From Acidobacteriaceae bacterium (GTDB lineage Bacteria > Acidobacteriota > Terriglobia > Bryobacterales > Bryobacteraceae), in NCBI GenBank assembly GCA_903970405.1, contig CAJCIT010000137.1:1-40431 (forward strand): a stretch of DNA of 40,431 nt, in the 5' to 3' direction. Shown piece after piece: positions 23,383 through 31,241 of the stretch. The notes under the pieces were generated by a model. The model saw only the letters and a list, made by a program, of their open reading frames with translations, had not been told where the DNA came from and searched no databases. Position numbers and translations under genes: made by a program. The stretch's first letter is position 1, and every line of letters begins with the position of its first letter.

Positions 23383-26355
23383 GTGACCCAGCGATTCAGG
23401 CGTTCCTTCGTTCTCGCTTTCGCCCTTCTTCCGTTTATCCTCAGAGCACAGACGCCCGGCGGCGAAACGTTTGAGCGCGACCCGAACCAGGCGATCGACA
23501 AAGACTACACCGAACTCATCAAGAAGTACACCACCGCGCCAGCCCTGAATTCCCCGCTGACCGACTATCTTCCGGCGTCTACCACCGTCCCAACTCCGAT
23601 GAAAGTTCTAGGAGACGTGGCCGGTGCGCCCGACATGTTGCCCTATGCCGAAGACGTCTACAAATACTTTCGCCTGCTGGCGGCAGCCACTCCGCGAGTG
23701 AAGGTTTTCACAATCGGCCATACGGAAGAGGGGCGTGAGATGATCGCCGTGGCCGTTGCCGATGAGTCGCTGCTCAGTCAGGCCAAGGAGAATGGCGCGC
23801 GGCTCGCGCAGCTTGCCGATCCCAGGACCCTGCAGATGGATGACGCGAAGGCGCGCGCCCTGACCGGCAAATCGTTTCCGGTTTACTACATCACGGGCAC
23901 CATCCATTCTCCCGAAACCGGCGCGCCCACCGCGCTGATGGAGATGGCTTACCGGCTGGCTGTCGATAACGCCCCGTATATCCAATACATTCGCTCACAC
24001 ATGATCACCCTCATCACACCGGTGGTGGAAGTGGATGGGCGCGACCGGATGGTGGATATCTACAAATGGCATAAGGCTCACCCTGGCCAGAACTGGCCCC
24101 GCTTGATTTACTGGGGCCATTACGTGGCTCATGACAACAATCGCGATGCCATGGGCATGACGCTTGAGCTGACCAGAAACGTTCTTAACACGTATATCGA
24201 TTGGCATGCGCAAGTGCTTCATGACCTGCATGAGTCCGTTCCGTTTCTCTATGACAATACGGTGGGCGATGGACCGTACAATTCGTGGATCGATCCCATC
24301 CTGACTGACGAGTGGCAAATGATCGCGTCGGACAACATGGCAAGCATGCGAAGCTTCGGCATGCCGGGAGCCTTCACCCACGGAAACTTCGACACCTGGA
24401 GCCCGGGTTACCTGATGTTCCTGGCCAGCATGCACAACGGCATCAGCCGCCTCTACGAAACCTTCGGCAACGGCGGGGCGGATACTGAGAAGCGCATGTT
24501 ATCGCCGGATCAGTATTCACGCACCTGGTACCGGCCCAATCCGCCGTACCCAACCGTGGTCTGGTCTCAGCGCGACAACAATAACTACGAAGAGACTGCT
24601 TTGCTTTCCACGCTGTCTTACTTCGCGCACAACGCAAATCTGTTCCTGAATAACTTCTATCTGAAAAGCAAGCGGTCCGTGGAGAAGCCGTCCCATGCCG
24701 GACCCGCCGCGTACGTGCTGGCGGCCGATGAACGGTACTCGAATCGCCAGGTGCAGTTGTTGAAAGTTTTGGCTCTGCAGCACGTCGAGATCCAGCGGCT
24801 GACGCAGCCGGCAACAGTTGCCCTGCCTGCGCCCGTGAAAAAGGAAGGCGCCGAAGAAAAGCCCAACGCCCCGCCCGCTCCTACTACGCAGACGTTCCCC
24901 GCCGGCAGCTTTGTGATTCGCATGGACCAGCCCTTCTCGCGGGTGGCCGATGCTTTGCTTGACCGCCAGTTCTGGGCGCCCGATGACCCGCAGAAGACGC
25001 CCTACGACGATACGGGCTGGTCTTTTGGAGACCTCTTCAACGCCAAGGTAGCCCGCGTCAGCGACCGCGCCATTCTTTCCGCGCCGATGGAACCCGTTCC
25101 GGATCTTAGCCATGTTTCGACGGCCGATGCCGGGCCCGGACCGTTCTATGTGGTGAACAACTCGGCGCAGGTCAGCTTGATTTCCCTGGTTTATGCGTTG
25201 CACGGTTCAGCGGATGTGTCTGTCTGCGAGGAAGCGTTCGAAAGCGGCGGCCATAAGTTTGCCGCGGGTTCGCTGATCGTGGGGCGCGTGGATGAGGCCA
25301 AGCTGAAGCCTTTGTTACAGCAATTCGATCTGGCGGCCGTGAGCGTTGCCGGCCAACCCTCGGTACGCCTTCATCCGGCAGCGGCGCCGCGCATTGCCTT
25401 CATGCATACCTGGCTGGGCACGCAAACCGAAGGCTGGTGGCGCGAAGCGTTTGACCAGCTCCACGTGCCGTTCGCTTACATCAGCACTCAAACTGCGGCA
25501 ACAGAAACAGAGCTGCGATCGAAGTACGACGTCATCGTTTTCGCGCCGGTCGGCCGGGCAACCGGCCAGCAGATCGTGGATGGACTACCGATGTGGGGCA
25601 ATGCGATTCCTTGGCAAACCACCTCGGTGACGCCGAATCTTGGCAAACTCGACTCCACCGATGACATGCGCCCCGGCTTAGGCGAAGCGGGTGTTGCCCA
25701 TCTCAAAGACTTCGTACAAAAGGGCGGCTTGCTGATTACCGCGGAAGACACGGCGCAGTTCGCGATTGAGGAAGGGATGGCGCCGGGAGTCTTTCTGGCG
25801 CCGCGGCGAACTCTGAAGGTGGTGGGCAGCGTCTTGAATTCGGCCGTGGTGGAAAGCAAAAACCCGTTGGCGTTTGGATATGACGCCCCGGCGCCGCTAT
25901 ATAGCGCCGATGGCATGGCCTTCACGGTGAGTAATCTCACGGTGAACCGCAATATTCTCACCGCCAAGGAGTATAAGCGTCCGACTGGTCGCGGCGGCCC
26001 TGATGACGAAGACATTCCTGAAGGGCGCCCGGCTGAGAAGGCTCCGCCGCTGCCGGCGCCAAAGGCCTGGCAAGCTACGCCGCTCAACGAAGAGCAGGAG
26101 CGAAACAATCCCTATCTGATTCCCGCCGAATTCCGGCCCCAAGTCATTCTGCGGTATGCGGGCGCAAAGGAGTTGCTGTTGTCGGGTTTGCTTGAGAATG
26201 GAGATCCGGTGGCCGAGCACCCGGCAGTCGTGGAGGCCCACTTTGGCCAGGGACACGTGCTGCTGTTTGCGAACAATCCCATCTATCGAGGCGAAACAAT
26301 CGGTTCCTACGCACTGGTGTTTAACGCCATCTTCAACTTCGGCCATCTAAAGTAA
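23383..26355 (+). CDS. Exported M14 zinc carboxypeptidase with C-terminal GATase-like domain
   Basis: About 990 residues from a GTG start, which is chosen because it begins a clean signal peptide (VTQRFRRSFVLAFALLPFIL, then RAQ). The M14 domain (about residues 60-380) has the zinc pair His175 and Glu178 in GTIHSPETGAP and the third ligand His283 in VLHDLHESVPF. A long middle region with little similarity to peptidases follows. Then comes a Rossmann-like glutamine-amidotransferase fold (about residues 660-800), with IAFMHTWLGTQTEGWWREAF and YDVIVFAPVGRATGQQIVDG, and a C-terminal beta domain ending VLLFANNPIYRGETIGSYAL. This three-part layout is common among acidobacterial secreted peptidases. 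The role is probably peptide or cell-wall turnover in the periplasm; the substrate is unknown. Confidence 0.88.
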   Translation: MTQRFRRSFVLAFALLPFILRAQTPGGETFERDPNQAIDKDYTELIKKYTTAPALNSPLTDYLPASTTVPTPMKVLGDVAGAPDMLPYAEDVYKYFRLLAAATPRVKVFTIGHTEEGREMIAVAVADESLLSQAKENGARLAQLADPRTLQMDDAKARALTGKSFPVYYITGTIHSPETGAPTALMEMAYRLAVDNAPYIQYIRSHMITLITPVVEVDGRDRMVDIYKWHKAHPGQNWPRLIYWGHYVAHDNNRDAMGMTLELTRNVLNTYIDWHAQVLHDLHESVPFLYDNTVGDGPYNSWIDPILTDEWQMIASDNMASMRSFGMPGAFTHGNFDTWSPGYLMFLASMHNGISRLYETFGNGGADTEKRMLSPDQYSRTWYRPNPPYPTVVWSQRDNNNYEETALLSTLSYFAHNANLFLNNFYLKSKRSVEKPSHAGPAAYVLAADERYSNRQVQLLKVLALQHVEIQRLTQPATVALPAPVKKEGAEEKPNAPPAPTTQTFPAGSFVIRMDQPFSRVADALLDRQFWAPDDPQKTPYDDTGWSFGDLFNAKVARVSDRAILSAPMEPVPDLSHVSTADAGPGPFYVVNNSAQVSLISLVYALHGSADVSVCEEAFESGGHKFAAGSLIVGRVDEAKLKPLLQQFDLAAVSVAGQPSVRLHPAAAPRIAFMHTWLGTQTEGWWREAFDQLHVPFAYISTQTAATETELRSKYDVIVFAPVGRATGQQIVDGLPMWGNAIPWQTTSVTPNLGKLDSTDDMRPGLGEAGVAHLKDFVQKGGLLITAEDTAQFAIEEGMAPGVFLAPRRTLKVVGSVLNSAVVESKNPLAFGYDAPAPLYSADGMAFTVSNLTVNRNILTAKEYKRPTGRGGPDDEDIPEGRPAEKAPPLPAPKAWQATPLNEEQERNNPYLIPAEFRPQVILRYAGAKELLLSGLLENGDPVAEHPAVVEAHFGQGHVLLFANNPIYRGETIGSYALVFNAIFNFGHLK

Positions 26356-26393
26356 GTGGCCGATGTAGTCTGCTTGCTGATTGCCGGATCGCC

Positions 26394-26418
26394 CCGCTTG
26401 CTTACTTACGCGCGGTTG
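26394..26418 (+). repeat. Dispersed palindromic repeat, variant copy
   Basis: CCGCTTGCTTACTTACGCGC, then GGTTG. It marks the left boundary of the toxin-antitoxin remnant. Confidence 0.45.
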
Positions 26419-26532
26419 CCCTACGAATCCAGACCGTTGGATGACGAGGAGACTGCCCGGGCCGCGGACCAACTCTTCGCGATGCTAGAAGCCGAAGACG
26501 GAATTGAAGACAATGACGCCCGCCCGCGGTGA
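26419..26532 (+). pseudogene. Antitoxin C-terminal remnant (MazF-type module)
   Basis: The frame reads PYESRPLDDEETARAADQLF followed by AMLEAEDGIEDNDARPR and a stop. This acidic C-terminal tail looks like the toxin-binding end of a small antitoxin. It overlaps a MazF-like start (26513) out of frame, as in real toxin-antitoxin operons. No start or DNA-binding half remains: upstream lies a repeat-family copy and then the M14 gene. The family assignment rests on short sequence only. Confidence 0.35.
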
Positions 26533-26629
26533 GGTCTGGCTCTTGCTCCGCTGGTCGCGAAACCTCAAGTCCACCACCGTGAGATTCTGGAAGACATGCG
26601 ATTTTTTAGGCTGTCTGCCGGACTTTTGA
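26513..26629 (+). pseudogene. MazF/PemK-type toxin remnant, N-terminus only
   Basis: The ATG at 26513 lies within the antitoxin tail and encodes MTPARGEVWLLLRWSRNLKS followed by unrelated residues and a stop after 38 codons. RGEVWL is the hallmark opening of MazF-like endoribonucleases, normally followed by VDLDP and a G...RPALV segment, which is absent here. The break comes right after RGEVWL, so only the first ten residues are toxin-like. It overlaps the start of the serine hydrolase gene. Confidence 0.35.
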
Positions 26630-28182
26630 TCGCCGCCCTTCTTTTCGGTGGCGACTTGTACCCGCCGGCCCGCTTCAGTGACCCGCGGCGAATCCAGAAA
26701 CTGGAATCGGCGATCCCGGAAGTCGACGAAATCTTCAATCGTTTCGCGGCTGAGCACAGGATTCCCGGCATGGTGTGGGGCGTGGTCATCGACGCGAAGC
26801 TAGCTCATGTTGCCTCCACTGGCGTGCGGGATCGCGCAACCGGCGATCGCATCGATGCGGGCACCGTCTTTCGCATCGCCTCGATGACGAAAAGCTTCAC
26901 GGCTCTTTCAATCTTGAAGCTTCGCGACGCGGGGAAGTTGTCGCTCGAAGATCCGGTTTCGAAATGGATTCCCGAGTTCGCGGCGACGGAGCTGCCGACG
27001 CGGGACACGCCGCCCATCAAGATCCGCCAATTACTGAGCCACAACGCCGGCTTTCCCGAAGACAATCCATGGGGCGATCAGCAACTGGCTGCTTCCGATG
27101 ACGACGTCATGGGCTGGCTGAAGAACGGCATTCCGTTTTCGACGCCGCCGGGAACGCGGTATGAGTATTCGAATTACATGTGGGGATTGCTGGGGCGCAT
27201 TGTCACGAAGGCCTCTGGGGTGCCGTATAGAACATACGTTCAACGCGAGATTTTGGACAAACTCCACATGGACCATTCAACATTCGATTTCGCCGCGGTC
27301 CCGGCGGCAAACCGCGCCGTGGGGTACCGGCTCAAGCCTGATGGTACGTATCAGGAAGAGCCGCCACTGCCCGATGGCGCTTTCGGATCGGCGGGCGGGT
27401 TGTTGACCGATGCGACCGATCTGGGGAAGTATGTGGCGTTTCAGTTATCGGCTTGGCCGCCGCGCGACGATCCAGAGACAGGCCCGGTGCGGCGGTCGTC
27501 TGTGCGTGAGATGAATCAACTGTGGCGACCGGCAAACCTGACCGTGACGCGCAACAACGGGATGATTCAAGCGGTGGCAAGCGGCTATGGATTCGGGCTG
27601 CGGGTCCAAAGCAATTGTCATTTTGAACAAGTCGACGGACATGGCGGCGGATTGCCGGGATTCGGGTCGTACATGTTGTGGCTGCCCGATTATGGCGTGG
27701 GGATGTTCGCCATGGCGACGCTGACGTACGCCGGACCGGCGGAACCTATCAACCAGGCGCTGGATGTTTTTCTCAAGACGGGCGGATTGCAGAAGCGCGA
27801 ATTGCCACCCTCACCGATGCTGACCGGCGCGCGCGAACATATCCTGAATTTGTGGAAGAAGTGGGATGACGCCGAGGCCAGGAAGATGGCAGCGATGAAC
27901 TTGTTCATCGACGCGCCGGTTGAGCAGCGGCGAGACGAGATCCGCAAGCTCAAGGAAGACGTTGGCGAGTGCCGCGCGGCGGGACCGCTGATTGCGGAGA
28001 ACTGGCTTCGAGGGCAGTTCAACATGACTTGCGAGCGCGGAATCGTCGGGGTTTTCTACACGATGTCGCCAACCAATCCGCCCGCCGTGCAGCATCTCGC
28101 CTTCCGCAGGATCGCGAACGAGAACGTGAGGCTGGTGGCGCCGACGGGCGCGCCAGCGGGCGTATCGTGCGTTGACGAGTAA
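26596..28182 (+). CDS. Exported serine hydrolase, class C beta-lactamase fold
   Basis: The protein has 528 residues. A Sec signal peptide, MRFFRLSAGLLIAALLFGG, is followed by the beta-lactamase/DD-peptidase fold. The nucleophile motif SMTK puts Ser96 and Lys99 in the active site. YSN (Tyr191-Asn193) is the second motif, and HGGG at His349 takes the place of KTG. This set is usual for esterase or D-aminopeptidase-type members (AmpC-like but not necessarily a lactamase). An additional C-terminal domain of about 130 residues (LTGAREHILNLWKKWDDAEA onwards) is of unknown role. The ATG lies within a decayed toxin remnant, so its upstream region has been rearranged. Likely periplasmic. Confidence 0.9.
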   Translation: MRFFRLSAGLLIAALLFGGDLYPPARFSDPRRIQKLESAIPEVDEIFNRFAAEHRIPGMVWGVVIDAKLAHVASTGVRDRATGDRIDAGTVFRIASMTKSFTALSILKLRDAGKLSLEDPVSKWIPEFAATELPTRDTPPIKIRQLLSHNAGFPEDNPWGDQQLAASDDDVMGWLKNGIPFSTPPGTRYEYSNYMWGLLGRIVTKASGVPYRTYVQREILDKLHMDHSTFDFAAVPAANRAVGYRLKPDGTYQEEPPLPDGAFGSAGGLLTDATDLGKYVAFQLSAWPPRDDPETGPVRRSSVREMNQLWRPANLTVTRNNGMIQAVASGYGFGLRVQSNCHFEQVDGHGGGLPGFGSYMLWLPDYGVGMFAMATLTYAGPAEPINQALDVFLKTGGLQKRELPPSPMLTGAREHILNLWKKWDDAEARKMAAMNLFIDAPVEQRRDEIRKLKEDVGECRAAGPLIAENWLRGQFNMTCERGIVGVFYTMSPTNPPAVQHLAFRRIANENVRLVAPTGAPAGVSCVDE

Positions 28183-28222
28183 GGACGCGACCAGATAAAA
28201 ACGTTTCGATAGCAGACTGAAA

Positions 28223-28238
28223 AGTATTCGACACTGTC
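28223..28238 (+). promoter_or_regulatory. Candidate operator, copy 1
   Basis: AGTATTCGACACTGTC contains the odd palindrome GACAcTGTC. It matches the 16-base sequence at 28388-28403 with two differences. It lies in the gap upstream of the MerR-type gene. Confidence 0.35.
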
Positions 28239-28387
28239 ACGCGTCGAGCGTCTTTTAACCTGCTTGTTCGTTAGCGAAGACAGCGAAACCTCCACACCGC
28301 GAGTTTTCAAGAGGGTTCGTAACCCATCCGCCGTGTCGGGCTATTGTGCGGAACCTGCCATAAGAAGCCTGCGACAATCAAGTAAAC

Positions 28388-28410
28388 AGTACTTGACACT
28401 GTCGTATTAT
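28388..28410 (+). promoter_or_regulatory. Candidate MerR operator and promoter
   Basis: AGTACTTGACACTGTC (28388-28403) carries the second copy of GACAcTGTC, directly followed by TATTAT at 28405-28410 as a likely -10. The palindrome would therefore sit in the promoter spacer, the place where MerR-family regulators bind. The ATG at 28431 is 20 bases further on. Confidence 0.4.
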
Positions 28411-28430
28411 TGAGCGATTCTGTACTTGGG

Positions 28431-28832
28431 ATGAGCAGATCGAAGACCCTTGCTGAGCTTTCCGAAGAGTCAGGCTTACCGTCACGAACGATCCGCTTTT
28501 ACATATCCCGGGGTTTGCTCGGCGGCCCTGTAAAAGCAGGGCGAGGCGCCGCCTATACAGATGAGCATCTGGCGCAGTTGGCAAAAATCAAACGGCTGCA
28601 ATCTGAAGGCCGCATGCTGGCCGAGATCGCTCATGAGCTGAATGGCACACCGGCGCCGGCGGCAGGGCCGCCATCCCCGTGGTGGCAGTACGCGATCCAG
28701 GAAGACGTCATGGTCTTGGTCCGCGGCGACATCAGTCCATGGCGAATGAACCAGGTTCGAGCAGCGCTGGACGAATTCGCTTCGCGTCTGCGCGAACTGA
28801 GTGAAGAGTCTGAGAGGAGAAGAACCGAGTGA
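28431..28832 (+). CDS. MerR-family transcriptional regulator
   Basis: About 133 residues from the ATG at 28431. The winged helix-turn-helix reads TLAELSEESGLPSRTIRFYI followed by SRGLLGGPVKAGRGAAYTDE, which is the MerR pattern (AELAxxxGVSxxTIRyYxxxGLL and Y). After the recognition helix and a short coil (RMLAEIAHELNGTPAPAAGP) there is a C-terminal part, WWQYAIQEDVMVLVRGDISP then WRMNQVRAALDEFASRLREL, rather than the cysteine effector loops of metal-sensing MerR proteins. Its stop overlaps the GTG of the VIT/vWA gene by 4 bases (GTGA), so the two are coupled. The possible operator GACACTGTC lies just upstream. A TTG start at 28410 is open but adds nothing conserved. Confidence 0.85.
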   Translation: MSRSKTLAELSEESGLPSRTIRFYISRGLLGGPVKAGRGAAYTDEHLAQLAKIKRLQSEGRMLAEIAHELNGTPAPAAGPPSPWWQYAIQEDVMVLVRGDISPWRMNQVRAALDEFASRLRELSEESERRRTE

Positions 28833-31195
28833 GCCCAGCAACTTATTTCGCACCGTTAGAGGCCGTAACCGGCGAACCCGTCCGTCTTTCCATGCAGCGG
28901 CTGTGGCTTACGGGCCAGGTGCTTCCGGCCGGCGCCCGTCTTGTGGTACAGCATGTGTTCCGTTCGGATGAAGAGAAGCCCCTGGAGGTGGTCTATGCCT
29001 TCCCGCTGCCGCGCGATGCCGCAGTCAGGAGCTTTCGCATCACGGGCGAAGGGTTCGAGGCGCACTCCGAGTTAAGGGAGACGGCTGACGCGGTTGCGGC
29101 GTATGAAAAGGGGATCGCCCGAGGCTCGCTTGCAGCTTTGGTCCGTCAATACGGCGATGGCGTGATGAACCTTACGGTGGGAAACATCCGGCCGAAGGAG
29201 ACGGTGACCGTTTTTTTGGAGATTCTCTGTGGGGTAGAGTTGCACGACGACGGATTGCGTTTCCGTTTTCCATTCACAATGGCGCCGGCCTATCACTCCC
29301 AAATGAGGGTGCTGGAAACAGCGCCGGGAGTCGGTGAGACTGAACTGCCGCCAGACAAGTTTGGCGACATGATTCTTCCCCGGTTTCACGCGGATGCCTC
29401 GGCGCTGCACCAAGTCGGTTTTGACCTTTCGATTGTGAGCCAGCTTCCGTTTAGTGAGATCGGATCACCCTCACACACAGTGCGGGTGACACAAGGCGCA
29501 AATCAGGCAAGAGCAAGACTGGCGGCAGAAAAGGACGTTCCGAACCGCGACTTGGTGCTTGACGCGCAGTTCGCATCGACCATGCCACAGGTAGTTGGGG
29601 GCCGCGACCACGAAGGCAATGGGCGGTTCGCCGCGATTCTGCCGTCGACCAGCTTTGGCAACGCGGGCGAACAGCCGCGACGCGTGGTGATTCTGCTGGA
29701 CCGGTCGGGCTCGATGCAAGGTGAACCGATCACGCAGGCGCACAGAGCCATTGGGGCATGCCTGGGCGCGCTGAGTGAGACTGACTCCTTTGGCCTTGTC
29801 CTCTTCAACTCGGAGGCGTTAGCTTGGACGCCCGAACTGGTTCCCGGCACGCGCACGTGGCGCGATAAGGCCTCGGCTTTCCTAAAGGAACACCCGGAAG
29901 GCGGAGGCACTGAGCTCAACCTCGGTTTCCTGAAAGCCGTGGATTTGCTGGGTCCACGGGGCGGCGATATCCTGATTTTCACCGACGGTCAGGTGTCCGG
30001 CACTGAGGAGATTCTCGCCGTAACAAGAACGGCGGGAGTGCGATTGCACTGTTTGGGAATTGGAAGCGCCAGCCAGGACAGGTTCCTGGCGCTGCTGGCC
30101 CGCGAAAGCGGAGGTGTAAGCCGCTTTGTGACACCGGGAGAACGCGTGGATATTCCGGCTGTGGACTTGTTTGCGTCCATTGGACGGCCAGTGGCCTCGG
30201 GCCTGAGGGCTGGTGCGCAAATTCAACCGGAGCCGCCGAACTTCGTCTTTCGCGGAACACCGGTGTTGCTGTTTGGAGAAACGGGGCAAGGGGAGGAGTT
30301 GGACATCCATTTGACGTGGCAGGGCGGCGAGCTGAGGCTTCCCATTGGCGAGCTAGCGAATGACGCCCACGCCGCCGAAACTGTGCGGCTCCTGCAGGGA
30401 TCGCGGTTGATCACCGATTGGCAAAGCCGGTACTCCGACGACCAAGCCCTTCCGCGACTTGAGCAACGCAAGCAGAACCGGATCGAAAACCGGCTTCTGG
30501 GATTAAGCAGGAGTTATGGGCTGGCTAGCCGCGAGATGTCGATGGTCGCGGTGGTTACGCGCAAAGGGGATCGTCCGGATCAGTTGCCGGAAACCCGCGT
30601 GGTGCCGGTTGGCATGCCGCTAGGGATACAGTTCGACTCCTACTTCGGGGGGCTACCTGACGGGGCTGTTCACCCGGCCTCGATACTGTTCTGCGCGACG
30701 GATGGAACTCAGACAGCGACGACAAGCGGGAGGCGCCGAACCTCCGGGGCAATGCGAAGGCCAAGCCCCGCTGTTTTGGACAGTCTTGTTTTCGCCCGGA
30801 TGAGCAAGTTGCCATCCCACGCTAAGAATGGCAGCGACGACATTCTTTTGCAGCTTGCCTCGCGCCTGGAGGCGGATGGCGGCATGCCCGGTCACGACGC
30901 CGCAGCCCGCGCGCTCTCCACGGTGATCGCCGTGCTGGCGTTTTTGGCAGAGGGCCACACGCCGAAGCATGGGGCTTTCCGTTCACACGTAGAGCGGATG
31001 GTGAAGTTCCTGAAGTCGGTGACCGGCCCGGGCTGGCTCAAACGAGGTAGCAAGCCTACCGAACGTGAGCAATTGATCGCTCATGTCATCAGGTTGGCGA
31101 ATGACGGAGCAATTCCGGCCGGCGATTGGCTGAAGCTTACGCAGCGTTCCAGCCACCAATGGAAGGATGTGGAACAAATTTTAGCGACCGTGTAA
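28829..31195 (+). CDS. VIT and von Willebrand A domain protein
   Basis: The protein has 788 residues. The N-terminal VIT domain (about residues 5-140) contains VVQHVFRSDEEKPLEVVYAF and LRETADAVAAYEKGIARGSL. A vWA domain follows (about residues 283-460) with a complete metal-dependent adhesion site: DRSGSM (Asp291, Ser293, Ser295), Thr361 in GGTELNLG, and Asp386 in FTDGQ. The C-terminal third is Arg-rich and less regular. There is no signal peptide, so unlike many VIT/vWA proteins it is probably cytoplasmic. The GTG start overlaps the MerR-type gene stop. The intact MIDAS points to divalent-metal-dependent protein binding; the partner is unknown. This gene and its regulator form a compact two-gene module. 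Confidence 0.88.
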   Translation: MSPATYFAPLEAVTGEPVRLSMQRLWLTGQVLPAGARLVVQHVFRSDEEKPLEVVYAFPLPRDAAVRSFRITGEGFEAHSELRETADAVAAYEKGIARGSLAALVRQYGDGVMNLTVGNIRPKETVTVFLEILCGVELHDDGLRFRFPFTMAPAYHSQMRVLETAPGVGETELPPDKFGDMILPRFHADASALHQVGFDLSIVSQLPFSEIGSPSHTVRVTQGANQARARLAAEKDVPNRDLVLDAQFASTMPQVVGGRDHEGNGRFAAILPSTSFGNAGEQPRRVVILLDRSGSMQGEPITQAHRAIGACLGALSETDSFGLVLFNSEALAWTPELVPGTRTWRDKASAFLKEHPEGGGTELNLGFLKAVDLLGPRGGDILIFTDGQVSGTEEILAVTRTAGVRLHCLGIGSASQDRFLALLARESGGVSRFVTPGERVDIPAVDLFASIGRPVASGLRAGAQIQPEPPNFVFRGTPVLLFGETGQGEELDIHLTWQGGELRLPIGELANDAHAAETVRLLQGSRLITDWQSRYSDDQALPRLEQRKQNRIENRLLGLSRSYGLASREMSMVAVVTRKGDRPDQLPETRVVPVGMPLGIQFDSYFGGLPDGAVHPASILFCATDGTQTATTSGRRRTSGAMRRPSPAVLDSLVFARMSKLPSHAKNGSDDILLQLASRLEADGGMPGHDAAARALSTVIAVLAFLAEGHTPKHGAFRSHVERMVKFLKSVTGPGWLKRGSKPTEREQLIAHVIRLANDGAIPAGDWLKLTQRSSHQWKDVEQILATV

Positions 31196-31241
31196 GAGGA
31201 GGCGCCGAGCGTCGACTAAGCCCGCCGACAGCTTCATCACG

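Noticed and set aside
26596..28182. Antibiotic-resistance beta-lactamase
   Set aside because: The third motif is HGGG rather than KTG and an extra C-terminal domain is present, so an esterase or peptidase role is more likely.
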